A stretch of 24,189 nucleotides of DNA from a virus: positions 1-24,189 of IMG/VR virus record IMGVR_UViG_3300031951_001176; one strand, 5' to 3'. Below the pieces are notes generated by a model. That model was not told the origin of the DNA. It saw only the letters and a program-made list of their open reading frames with translations, and ran no database searches. This document shows positions 1-6,952 of this stretch, one piece after another (position 1 is the first letter of the stretch; the number at the start of each line of letters is the position of its first letter). The translations under genes and the position numbers were made by a program.

Positions 1-19
1 TTTCCACGTCAATCTTCAT
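1..19 (-). CDS. Start of a further gene, cut by the window edge
   Basis: An ATG at 19-17 is preceded by AGGAG with 9 bases between it and the start codon. The frame stays open to the window edge and reads MKIDVE. It begins 15 bases after the stop of the glycosyltransferase-like gene, so it is probably the next member of the same operon. Only six codons are visible and nothing can be said about its function. Confidence 0.55.
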
Positions 20-34
20 AATATATATCTCCTA

Positions 35-892
35 TCACTTCTTCTTTTTACCACCAATAGCGCCGGGATCGGCTGTTGCTGATGCGCCAATCTGTGCCAA
101 ATCAGCCAGAGAACCACCGAAAATGTAGGTTCCAACATGCTGCATTTTCATCCATGGACAGAACCATGTGCGTAGACCAATGTCTTGTGCCTTCTGACAG
201 AACCAATAATCCTCTGATAGATAACGCTTAGACTTGGGATCAATCTCTGCCTGAAAGAACTGTAGAATTTCTCTGGTTCCATCAAAATGCTCTGTGCGAA
301 CATGATCTGGCTTGTATGAATACTGATCCTTATACTTGTCATAAAAGGTCTGCATAGCCTTCTTGGAGACCATCATAAATCCAGTTCCAATTTCAAGAAC
401 TTCAACTGGTTCGTTCAGAGGAATAGACTGCTGCCCACCCTTTGGATTGAATACATAATCACCAACAAAGTTTTCAAGGACATTTGGATTTTCGTCAGCA
501 ATACCTTTATCTACTGCCATCTTAATCTTTTCCCAAGAAATACACTTCTTTGGGTATGGACCACCAATGATGTCGTACTTATCTTCTTCGTTAGCTTGAA
601 GTGCCATAAGAGCAATAACGTCTTGTGGATTAAAACCAATATCAGAATCAATAAACATTAAATGCTGTGACTCTGATCTCATGAATTCGTCACAACAATA
701 GTTTCGTGCTCTTGTGATTAGCGATTCGTTAAAAAGATAGTAATATTGAAGGGGAATACCGTATTGAGTACAAAGAGCCGACAAGTCTGCACATGATTTA
801 GCAAACATACCCGCACATTGTCCACCATACATTGGTGCAGCAACAAATAACTTTCTTTCACGTAGCTTTTCAATAGGAATTTTTATTTCCAT
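35..892 (-). CDS. Glycosyltransferase-like protein (GT-A type, DxD motif)
   Basis: This 285-aa protein is probably a nucleotide-sugar-dependent transferase. The N-terminus (residues 14-24) has a beta-strand followed by a Gly-rich turn (LFVAAPMYGG). Residues 78-87 read LMFIDSDIGF, with the D82-S-D84 metal/nucleotide motif of GT-A enzymes at the end of a hydrophobic strand. A later EDYWFC segment (about residues 226-231) could hold the acidic catalytic residue, and the protein ends in a basic GGKKKK tail. It starts directly after the TAA of the upstream gene (no gap), with AAGG as a weak ribosome site. Phage proteins of this type may glycosylate DNA, virion or host envelope; the sequence does not say which. 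I am confident of the fold class but not of the substrate. Confidence 0.7.
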   Translation of the reverse strand: MEIKIPIEKLRERKLFVAAPMYGGQCAGMFAKSCADLSALCTQYGIPLQYYYLFNESLITRARNYCCDEFMRSESQHLMFIDSDIGFNPQDVIALMALQANEEDKYDIIGGPYPKKCISWEKIKMAVDKGIADENPNVLENFVGDYVFNPKGGQQSIPLNEPVEVLEIGTGFMMVSKKAMQTFYDKYKDQYSYKPDHVRTEHFDGTREILQFFQAEIDPKSKRYLSEDYWFCQKAQDIGLRTWFCPWMKMQHVGTYIFGGSLADLAQIGASATADPGAIGGKKKK

Positions 893-1258
893 TTAGTCAC
901 CTTTCTTATAATGATCAACATATAACATCATCAAAGCATAATGAATTACTTTGAATAGGTCATCCTTATTTAGTCCCTTCTTCTTTCCATATCTCCATAG
1001 ATACTTCATTGCTGTATCCCTGAATGACGTAGAAGAGTTCCCAAGAGCAATCCAAGCATCGAAGCACTCGATACCTTTATCTTCTGTCTTGTAATGCTCT
1101 TGGTAAGTCTTATTAATATATTCATGAAAATCATAAATAATCTGATCTTCCATATATTTATAATTATATGTATATTCAATGGTTAAATTTTTTGTGTCCA
1201 CAATATCACCCGCTTCACCAATAGGAAATCCTGATTCATCGTATATAGTAACCATCAT
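893..1258 (-). CDS. DUF3310-like small phage protein
   Basis: This 121-aa protein has a C-terminal half (about residues 65-118) resembling the DUF3310 family: CFDAW, then FRDTAMKYLWRYGKKKG and a closing helix with HYALMMLYVDHYK. Phage members often sit near nucleotide-metabolism genes and are sometimes called nucleotide kinase-like, but no P-loop is present here and I assign no activity. The N-terminal half is not recognised. The first ATG overlaps the stop of the upstream MazG-like gene as TAATG, which suggests translational coupling. A second ATG follows directly, so the true start could be 1255. A TATAAATA octamer lies inside the gene (1155-1162), encoding Tyr-Lys-Tyr; I regard it as coding. 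Confidence 0.6.
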   Translation of the reverse strand: MMVTIYDESGFPIGEAGDIVDTKNLTIEYTYNYKYMEDQIIYDFHEYINKTYQEHYKTEDKGIECFDAWIALGNSSTSFRDTAMKYLWRYGKKKGLNKDDLFKVIHYALMMLYVDHYKKGD

Positions 1259-1635
1259 TAAACTCCATAAAGAACTTTTTTAATATCCGGTGGTGTCCAG
1301 CCTTCTGGCTTCAAAATCTTCCCATCTTCTCTACGAATTGGCTTTCCATCTACTAATTTTGCCATGTTGCTTTCGTGGACGGCGTTAAATACTTTGTCAA
1401 GAGGGATTCCATAGGATACAGCAGTACCACAAACAATGTAAATAATATCAGCAAGCTCCTTAGCAATATTCTCCAAATCATTATTATATTCACCCTTTTG
1501 ATATTCGTTAAATTCTTCTTCTAGCAAACGCATACGTAATGCACGTTCTGGTCCATCAGGAAACGCTGGTGTTTCACCTACATTCTGTCCAACGGCCAAT
1601 TGAAAATCCTTAACATCTTGATACATATTGCTCAT
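1258..1635 (-). CDS. MazG-like NTP pyrophosphohydrolase
   Basis: This 125-aa all-alpha NTP pyrophosphatase has the metal-binding pattern E39-E40-E41-x-x-E44 on one helix and E60-x-x-D63 on the next (LLEEEFNEY, then ELADIIYIV). HESNMAKL (residues 87-94) and KPEGWTPPDI near the end are typical of this branch. Family members hydrolyse (d)NTPs to monophosphates. In marine phages they are proposed to cleanse nucleotide pools or to act on ppGpp, which is inference for this protein. GAGG lies about 8 bases before the ATG. The gene follows the 2OG oxygenase by 10 bases and overlaps the next gene by one base, so it belongs to the accessory operon. Confidence 0.85.
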   Translation of the reverse strand: MSNMYQDVKDFQLAVGQNVGETPAFPDGPERALRMRLLEEEFNEYQKGEYNNDLENIAKELADIIYIVCGTAVSYGIPLDKVFNAVHESNMAKLVDGKPIRREDGKILKPEGWTPPDIKKVLYGV

Positions 1636-1645
1636 GTTATATCCT

Positions 1646-2224
1646 CTATACTAAGTCAAAATTTATTATTGCACGATACGATTCAGATGGTTGACTTGAA
1701 CAATGATATCTCCTACCATCGAACACAACCATTCTACCTTTTTTTGGTGTAACTCTTTGATGGATTTTAACATCAACACCTTGTGAACCTGGGGGTGTAT
1801 TAACTATAGTCTGTTCCATAATGATGGTATCACCATCAGAGTCATTCAAATAATAAACACAAGCGTAATGTGGATCTGGTAAATCCACATGTAAACCATT
1901 TTGTTCTTTATAAAAAGCTGGCGACAAAGGTAGTTGTAGAAATGCTCTATTGAAAAATATTTCTGATATATTCAGTTTTTCTTTATCTAATAATGCATTT
2001 ATAATTGGTACAGAAACAGCTTCATATAAATCTGAAATAACGCCATGTTCTGGGTGCTTAAACAACATATTAAATCCATAGGATGGATATCTTAACTCAC
2101 CGTTACTATATGACATATCCTTTACGAAACACCATTCTCTTCTGGACATGATCAGATCATGATATTCGTTCTGTAGATTTTCAGGAATCAAATCATCTAT
2201 CACTAAAGTAGGTTTTATATCCAT
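1646..2224 (-). CDS. 2OG-Fe(II) oxygenase, prolyl-4-hydroxylase-like
   Basis: This 192-aa protein is a probable Fe(II)/2-oxoglutarate-dependent dioxygenase of the double-stranded beta-helix fold. The iron facial triad is visible as H112-x-D114 (GLHVDLPD) and distal H174 (DGRRYHCSS). R184 (ESYRAIINF) is ten residues later, where the 2-oxoglutarate carboxylate is bound. The strand VYYLNDSDGDT (about 123-133) is typical of the viral P4H-like group. These genes are common in marine T4-like phages, with unknown substrate (protein, nucleic acid or small molecule). The start overlaps the end of the upstream 178-aa gene by 10 bases. Confidence 0.85.
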   Translation of the reverse strand: MDIKPTLVIDDLIPENLQNEYHDLIMSRREWCFVKDMSYSNGELRYPSYGFNMLFKHPEHGVISDLYEAVSVPIINALLDKEKLNISEIFFNRAFLQLPLSPAFYKEQNGLHVDLPDPHYACVYYLNDSDGDTIIMEQTIVNTPPGSQGVDVKIHQRVTPKKGRMVVFDGRRYHCSSQPSESYRAIINFDLV

Positions 2225-2751
2225 TCTGGTTTCTCACGTTTAGTCCACTTATGTAAGTTCTTTTTACCTAGCCTATAATAGTTTCTATAATTGATCATGG
2301 GATCGTCTTCTGAAACTTTATATTCGTCATCCATACATGACGGCATTGGTGTCCAATCATAGTCATTAAGATTGTGGGGAGGTGATGATAGCATATAGCT
2401 AAGATCACCATCACATTTATGTTTCTTATCATAACGATATGTATACTCCTGCATAAGAGCAAACATATGATTAACTAGCCAATTATAATTCTCAATGCTC
2501 GCACGGCACCATATGGCACTAGGATGATTGATGTGTGTGGCCTGATACACAACTGGTTCACGTGCATCATGAAGTTCCCACCTCTTCGCATTACGCCCTG
2601 TCTTTGTCTTACCTATAAACTCAAACCCATCAAGTAAACGATGGGCGGTAGAAAGTAATTGTGCCGATTCAAGAATCATCTTGACGACATGCTTATCTAC
2701 CATCATACGGGCTGCTTTGACAGGATCATGATCTATATAGAAGATGTTCAT
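2215..2751 (-). CDS. Conserved viral protein of unknown function (178 aa)
   Basis: This protein belongs to a family I recall from many marine phages: an N-terminal MNIFYID segment followed by DKHVVKMILESAQLLSTAH (residues 19-37), a THINHPSAIW segment (about 73-82) and a basic C-terminus ending TKREKPEWI. The invariant-looking His, Glu, Asn and Trp residues hint at an enzyme or nucleic-acid binder, but I cannot name an activity. No signal peptide or membrane segment is seen. Its ATG overlaps the stop of the upstream 44-aa ORF as TAATG, and it overlaps the downstream oxygenase by 10 bases, so it is an integral member of the accessory operon. Confidence 0.8.
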   Translation of the reverse strand: MNIFYIDHDPVKAARMMVDKHVVKMILESAQLLSTAHRLLDGFEFIGKTKTGRNAKRWELHDAREPVVYQATHINHPSAIWCRASIENYNWLVNHMFALMQEYTYRYDKKHKCDGDLSYMLSSPPHNLNDYDWTPMPSCMDDEYKVSEDDPMINYRNYYRLGKKNLHKWTKREKPEWI

Positions 2752-2885
2752 TAGTTGTCCAGTAAGATGAAAACCTTGATAAGGAAGTATATGAAGAAAC
2801 AGACTGCAGCAAACAGTAGAGTTTCTTCAAACTTGTGCTGATAATACACCATATCGTTCAGTTTGTCAAATGGAAAATACTTCAT
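2751..2885 (-). CDS. Tiny single-pass membrane protein (44 aa)
   Basis: The 44-codon ORF reads MKYFPFDKLNDMVYYQ at the start, then a polar stretch (HKFEET). A strongly hydrophobic segment follows (residues 23-42: LLFAAVCFFIYFLIKVFILL, with one Lys) and the end is DN. It is linked on both sides by one-base stop/start overlaps (TAATG at 2887-2883 and at 2753-2749), which supports it as a real, translationally coupled gene. An AAGGAG ribosome site lies a few bases upstream. The function is unknown; a small inner-membrane protein with its N-terminus in the cytoplasm is the simplest reading. Confidence 0.65.
   Translation of the reverse strand: MKYFPFDKLNDMVYYQHKFEETLLFAAVCFFIYFLIKVFILLDN
2841..2869 (-). 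promoter_or_regulatory. Possible internal sigma-70 promoter
   Basis: On the minus strand a perfect -35 (TTGACA, 2869-2864) is separated by 17 bases from TATTAT (2846-2841), one mismatch from the consensus -10. It lies inside the 44-aa ORF and would start RNA near 2834, just upstream of the 178-aa gene. The AT-rich background makes a chance match possible. Confidence 0.35.
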
Positions 2886-2983
2886 TATCTCTCCTTCGGA
2901 ATAAAAATAGCAGTTTTTTCTATGCCATATTCTTCTTTCTTCTCATAACCATATTTTGTTAAAAATTCAGTTATTTTATTCAT
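2885..2983 (-). CDS. Micro-ORF downstream of deformylase (32 aa)
   Basis: This ORF begins at an ATG that overlaps the deformylase stop as TGATG and ends in a TAATG overlap with the 44-aa ORF. Its product starts MNKITEFLTKYGYEKKEEYG and ends with a short hydrophobic TAIFIP before KER. GGAG lies about 10 bases upstream, inside the deformylase gene. Length and composition give no family. Double coupling and the absence of any non-coding gap here are the main evidence that it is translated. Confidence 0.55.
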   Translation of the reverse strand: MNKITEFLTKYGYEKKEEYGIEKTAIFIPKER

Positions 2984-3453
2984 CAAGAATTTCTCCATCT
3001 TCTCATAGCCTGTTCACGATGAACTCTATTGGCTTTATTATAAAACACTGTGCCTTCAAGATGATCAAATTCATGTTGAAAAACTCTTGCTGTCATACCA
3101 GTGAATTGTTTGGTTATAGTATCACCATTTGGTATATTAAACCTTACACGAATTGATTCGGGTCTTTTTATTTTCACAATTAAATTAGGATACGATAAAC
3201 ATCCTTCTTCTAAAACTATTTGTTTTTCGCTGGCGTCAATAATTCTGGGATTATAACAAACAAAATTTTCAGGCGATCCTCTCATGGCAAAAATACGGTA
3301 TGGGTTTCCTACCTGATTAGCTGCTAACCCCAATGCATTTTTTTCATACATGAAATGAATTAAAATCTTTGCATATTCTATAGGGTCAAATGGAGGATTT
3401 GAAAAATCAAAAGGCTCACACTTTTCCAATAGATATCTTTTATCTAAATCCAC
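2983..3453 (-). CDS. def: Peptide deformylase
   Basis: This 156-aa metalloenzyme removes the N-formyl group from nascent proteins. All three family motifs are present: GLAANQVG (residues 42-49), EGCLS (83-87, metal ligand C85) and HEFDH (127-131, ligands H127 and H131 with catalytic E128). The N-terminus is shorter than in bacterial enzymes, as in other phage-encoded deformylases, and there is no long C-terminal extension. The start codon is GTG at 3453, with AGGAG 8 bases upstream; the next Met is too far inside the fold to be the start. It follows gp46 by 3 bases and heads the accessory operon. Phage copies are thought to keep deformylation going during infection. Confidence 0.95.
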   Translation of the reverse strand: MDLDKRYLLEKCEPFDFSNPPFDPIEYAKILIHFMYEKNALGLAANQVGNPYRIFAMRGSPENFVCYNPRIIDASEKQIVLEEGCLSYPNLIVKIKRPESIRVRFNIPNGDTITKQFTGMTARVFQHEFDHLEGTVFYNKANRVHREQAMRRWRNS

Positions 3454-3456
3454 AGT

Positions 3457-5163
3457 TTACGCTCCTATTTCTGAGAAACTTTTATGCTTAACAAACTTTA
3501 GAACATTACTGAACTTCTCATTCATTTGTTCCTTATGAGATATAACAATAATATTACTATCTTTTGATACCTCACGAATAATGTTCATTAGATAATCAGT
3601 AGAATTTTGATCAAGAGAAGAATCAAAGATTTCATCCATGATCAATAGATTTGTGTTAATAGAATTTCTAAGTTTTGCTACTGCTCTCCATGTGAACAAT
3701 AGAGCAAGGTCAATCTTTTGCTTTTCACCTTCTGAAAATGATGCATAGGTAAATTCATCCCTATATCTTGACTTTAAAGTTTCATTAAAGTTTTCATCCA
3801 ATTCAAACGAAACGAAAAAGTCCATAGCCGAAAGATATTTGTTGATAAACTTGTTGATGACTGGTATATACTGTTTTACAATCTTTGATTTAATACCAGT
3901 GTCTTTTAGTAACACCGAAGCAGCCGAGAGAACATTTTTATCCTCTGTTAATATATTATATCTAACCTCAATTTCTTTCAACTCATTTTCATAGTCTATA
4001 AGTTTGTTATCTGAATTCTCTTTATGAACTTTTCCAAGATTTTCAATTTCAGTCTGTAGTTGTTCAATCGACTTAGAATGATTAGAAATTGCGGTTCTCA
4101 ATTCAATCTTTGACATTTCATGTCTATGAATTTCATCATTCTTTTTAATAAACTCTTTCAGACGATCATTAAGTTCTTCGTATTCTTTATTGAGTAATTC
4201 AAGACCATCCTTCTTTTCTATTATATCTTTTTTATTCTTTTCAATACTTTTTACTCTAAAGTATTCATCAATATCCTGTTTACATGTAGGACAGTTTGTG
4301 TGTTCATTAAGAAACTTAACCTCTTTATTAAGAAGGTCAATTCTTAATTCTAATTGATGTCTAATTTTAGACATCTTTTCCATCTTGGTTCTGATAGACT
4401 TGTCATCTCCAATTTCAGACTGAATGGCATCAATCGTATCTTTAAGGAAATTATACTTTTCTGTATATTCCTTAATCAAGTCTTCTGACTGTTTAATAAA
4501 TGATTTCTTTTCTTCAATTATTTTTTCATTGTTTGTTTGAACTTCTTTAATGTGTTCTTTTGTCATTTCAATCTTTGACTCAAGAACTTTTCTGTCTGAA
4601 ACAACTTCTTCTAGTTCTTCCTTGTTAGAAGAAACTTTGTCCTTTAATAGGGTATTCATAGTTGAGAAAATCTGAAGGTCCAAAAGGTCTTCGATAATCT
4701 CACGTCTCTGTGCAGCCGGAAGTTGCATGAAAGGTTGGAAGGTCGCCGAACCCAAAATAACAACATGACAAAAAGACTTATAGTTTACCTTAAGAATCTG
4801 AGTCTCAAGGATTTCCTGATAATCTTTTGATTCTGCTGATTGATTAAGAAGACTATCATTTTTATAGACTTCAAACACACTAGGTTTCAGCCCACGAATA
4901 ATTTTGTATTCGTTGGAACCAATAGAAAATTCTACCTCAACTTCTAAATTTTTTTGATTGATGGAATTCAGAAGTTGTGGCTTGTTTATCTTTCGAAAGG
5001 GCTTTCCAAAAAGACCAAAAGTCAACGCATCTAGAATCGTGGATTTTCCAGCCCCGTTCTGTCCAACAATAAGTGTGGTCTCTTTGCTCGCTAGGTCTAT
5101 CTCTGTAAAAACGTTCCCAGTCGAAAGAAAATTTTTCCATCGTATTTTCCTAAAATAAATCAT
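3457..5163 (-). CDS. 46: gp46 recombination endonuclease subunit (Rad50/SbcC-like ATPase)
   Basis: This 568-aa SMC-like ATPase pairs with gp47 to resect DNA ends in T4-type recombination-dependent replication and host DNA breakdown. The Walker A is GQNGAGKS (residues 34-41). A coiled coil runs from about 170 to 415, broken by a zinc-hook motif CPTC at 291-294. The ABC signature is SFSEGEKQ (475-482), Walker B is LLIMDE (506-511), the D-loop is SSLD (515-518) and the H-switch is SHKE (542-545). Its length is close to T4 gp46 (about 560 aa). The start overlaps the gp47 stop by 4 bases (ATGA), as expected for subunits made in fixed ratio. Confidence 0.95.
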   Translation of the reverse strand: MIYFRKIRWKNFLSTGNVFTEIDLASKETTLIVGQNGAGKSTILDALTFGLFGKPFRKINKPQLLNSINQKNLEVEVEFSIGSNEYKIIRGLKPSVFEVYKNDSLLNQSAESKDYQEILETQILKVNYKSFCHVVILGSATFQPFMQLPAAQRREIIEDLLDLQIFSTMNTLLKDKVSSNKEELEEVVSDRKVLESKIEMTKEHIKEVQTNNEKIIEEKKSFIKQSEDLIKEYTEKYNFLKDTIDAIQSEIGDDKSIRTKMEKMSKIRHQLELRIDLLNKEVKFLNEHTNCPTCKQDIDEYFRVKSIEKNKKDIIEKKDGLELLNKEYEELNDRLKEFIKKNDEIHRHEMSKIELRTAISNHSKSIEQLQTEIENLGKVHKENSDNKLIDYENELKEIEVRYNILTEDKNVLSAASVLLKDTGIKSKIVKQYIPVINKFINKYLSAMDFFVSFELDENFNETLKSRYRDEFTYASFSEGEKQKIDLALLFTWRAVAKLRNSINTNLLIMDEIFDSSLDQNSTDYLMNIIREVSKDSNIIVISHKEQMNEKFSNVLKFVKHKSFSEIGA

Positions 5164-6215
5164 TCCAATGTCAAAGCCTCATGATATAGTTCATGTATTT
5201 TATTCTGTAACTTTTCTTTATCAATGCCTTTAGAATCTGTGTTCATGATATAGGTTTTAAATATATCAAGAGTAGATTCGGCTTCATTTATGATATCCTG
5301 GTCGTCTTCAACCCCAAGATTTAAATGATCCTCAACTACCTGTAATTCTACTGGATTTTGTTTCTGGACCTTATCAATAAATGTCTCAAAAAAGTATGGA
5401 TTGTTTTTGGATTGAATAATCACCTTCACACATTTATTTGCAAACTGTGTGTAATCTATATCCTGTTCCAAAAAGTTTACTTTTTCATCATCATACCAAA
5501 ATTTATAGAACATTTTAAAAGGATTTTGAACGAAGGTTAACTTTCTCGTTTCTGTGTCAAAAACATTAAACCCTCGTGGATCATCATAATCAGACCAAGT
5601 ATACTCTGCAGCACTACCCAAGTAATGAATATTGCCCCTGCTTGACCTATGATGATAATGACCACTAGCAACGAAATCAAATCTTTCAAACATTCTAGGA
5701 TCGTCTCCATGAGAGATTGGCGATCCTTTATACATTTCGAAACCTTGTATTTCAAGATGTCCGAAACAAATTTGAGCATTAGTTTCCTTAATTAGTTTTT
5801 GGGCATGATCCCTGTTTTCCTGATTGATCCAAGGCAACAGAAGAATGTCAATACCATCTATTTTGATTTCCGTTGCCTTGTCATATATATTTAGAGGATA
5901 TGCATTAAAAAGTTCTCTAAAAGAACTGACATCATTTGTATTTTTAAATGAAACATCATGATTACCAAGAATCTGATGCCATTTAATACCCCGGCTCATA
6001 GCAGGTTCAATTAAGTCCTTGCGGAGCCGATAAGCAGTATAAATGTTAATATACTTACGACGATCAATAATATCCCCGCAATGAATGACAGTTGTGATAT
6101 TGTTATCATCGATATATTGAAAAAAGAAATCATAAAAACTCTTCATATAGTCGTGAAAAGCAAGGGAGTCATTTTTGACTCCCGCATGGCTATCTGTAAG
6201 GATTACTACTTTCAT
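5160..6215 (-). CDS. 47: gp47 recombination endonuclease subunit (Mre11/SbcD-like nuclease)
   Basis: This 351-aa calcineurin-like phosphoesterase is the nuclease partner of gp46. The metal-binding motifs appear in order: D8-S-H10 (LTDSHAG), GDIIDRR (47-53), GNHD (84-87), GH at 152-153 and GHYH (185-188). After residue 220 the sequence diverges, as is normal for the capping and Rad50-binding regions. Its length is near T4 gp47 (about 339 aa). It overlaps the upstream 62-aa gene by 4 bases (ATGA) and gp46 by 4 bases, giving a coupled 62aa-47-46 unit. Confidence 0.95.
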   Translation of the reverse strand: MKVVILTDSHAGVKNDSLAFHDYMKSFYDFFFQYIDDNNITTVIHCGDIIDRRKYINIYTAYRLRKDLIEPAMSRGIKWHQILGNHDVSFKNTNDVSSFRELFNAYPLNIYDKATEIKIDGIDILLLPWINQENRDHAQKLIKETNAQICFGHLEIQGFEMYKGSPISHGDDPRMFERFDFVASGHYHHRSSRGNIHYLGSAAEYTWSDYDDPRGFNVFDTETRKLTFVQNPFKMFYKFWYDDEKVNFLEQDIDYTQFANKCVKVIIQSKNNPYFFETFIDKVQKQNPVELQVVEDHLNLGVEDDQDIINEAESTLDIFKTYIMNTDSKGIDKEKLQNKIHELYHEALTLE

Positions 6216-6400
6216 TTTCTTCCTGAATATACCTGACCAAAATCAGCGTAATTATGCTTCTTATAAGCATCATCACAAAAGTCTCTGACTGCTTCAAGTC
6301 TCTGAAGCAATACTAGTTTCTCATTTGTAGAAATACTTTTTTCTTTCAGTCGTGCGACAATATCCTGAATGTTAACAGGAACTAAATGTTCATTCTTCAT
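6212..6400 (-). CDS. Hypothetical 62-aa protein between gp55 and gp47
   Basis: This small soluble, mostly helical protein has a Leu-rich heptad-like stretch (about residues 15-40, VARLKEK to LQRLEAV) and an acidic/aromatic C-terminus (NYADFGQVYSGRK). I do not recognise the family. The ATG at 6400 lies inside the end of gp55 (11-base overlap) with GAGG 6 bases upstream. Its stop overlaps the gp47 start as ATGA. Conserved coupling to the nuclease genes suggests a replication/recombination or transcription accessory, but that is inference. Confidence 0.7.
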   Translation of the reverse strand: MKNEHLVPVNIQDIVARLKEKSISTNEKLVLLQRLEAVRDFCDDAYKKHNYADFGQVYSGRK

Positions 6401-6926
6401 TTTTTTCCTCTTTTATAAATTTATCAAGTGCTGTGATTTTAACAGGCTTTTTTGGTTTTGTCAACTTTTCTTCAAATGATTTTACTATCTCCGCTGAATA
6501 TTCATTTGATTTCAGTTGTGTAGCATGTGTTACTTCTTCATACCTGTCCAAAAGAAAAGTATTTTCATAGTTTTTATGTTTTATGTATGTCTGTTTCTTT
6601 TCTTTATGAATACGTCTGACAAAGGCATTCCATGCTATCTGTGTAAAATAGGCAAATGGATTGTTCGTCTTGTCTGGATCAAAATTGTCAACGGCGGCTA
6701 TACAGTCCATGATGCCGTCATTGATCATATCTTCTTTATAGGTATATCCTGAGAAGTTTGGCTTCTTGGCCAAGTTATTACAAATCAAAATAATAGCCTC
6801 ACCAATATACTGCGGAACTATTGGCTTGTCAACCTTTTTCTTGATGGATTCATGTAGATCTGTTCTATAATGAATAATAACACCATATAGTGTCTTATTG
6901 TTCACATAATTTCTTTTTTTAATCAT
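6390..6926 (-). CDS. 55: gp55 late-transcription sigma-like factor
   Basis: This is the T4-type sigma factor that directs host RNA polymerase to TATAAATA late promoters. I use the Met at 6926 (178 aa) because GGAG lies 6 bases before it, whereas the ATG at 6938 has no ribosome site. The start MIKKRNYVNNKTL aligns with the YNYVNNKEL region of T4 gp55. Conserved blocks are NFSGYTYKEDMINDGI (57-72) and the sigma region 2-like NPFAYFTQIAWNAFVRRI (89-106). Near the C-terminus, ALDKFIKEE (166-174) sits where T4 gp55 carries its sliding-clamp-binding hydrophobic motif. The perfect late boxes elsewhere in the window are its expected targets. The co-activator gp33 and clamp gp45 are not in this window. 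Confidence 0.93.
   Translation of the reverse strand: MIKKRNYVNNKTLYGVIIHYRTDLHESIKKKVDKPIVPQYIGEAIILICNNLAKKPNFSGYTYKEDMINDGIMDCIAAVDNFDPDKTNNPFAYFTQIAWNAFVRRIHKEKKQTYIKHKNYENTFLLDRYEEVTHATQLKSNEYSAEIVKSFEEKLTKPKKPVKITALDKFIKEEKNEE
6436..6464 (-). promoter_or_regulatory. Possible internal sigma-70 promoter for the 62aa-47-46 unit
   Basis: Inside the 3' end of gp55 the minus strand has TTGACA (6464-6459), a 17-base spacer ending TGT, and TAAAAT (6441-6436). This is a consensus -35 with an extended -10 that has one mismatch. It would start RNA near 6429, just upstream of the 62-aa gene. The same TGn element is found at the stronger uvsY promoter. Confidence 0.4.
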
Positions 6927-6952
6927 ATTCTTCTCCATTACGAATTTTTAAC

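Noticed and set aside
1155-1162. TATAAATA late-box octamer on the minus strand inside the DUF3310-like gene
   Set aside because: It lies within coding sequence (Tyr-Lys-Tyr codons), far from a structural gene start. It is best explained by amino-acid content in an AT-rich genome.
2716-2741. TTGACA on the plus strand near 2716
   Set aside because: No -10-like hexamer at 15-18 bases, and it is inside the 178-aa gene on the other strand.
6804-6832. TTGACA-N17-TATATT on the minus strand inside gp55
   Set aside because: It is mid-gene, with no TGn element and one -10 mismatch, and no gene starts within 400 bases downstream; a chance match is likely.
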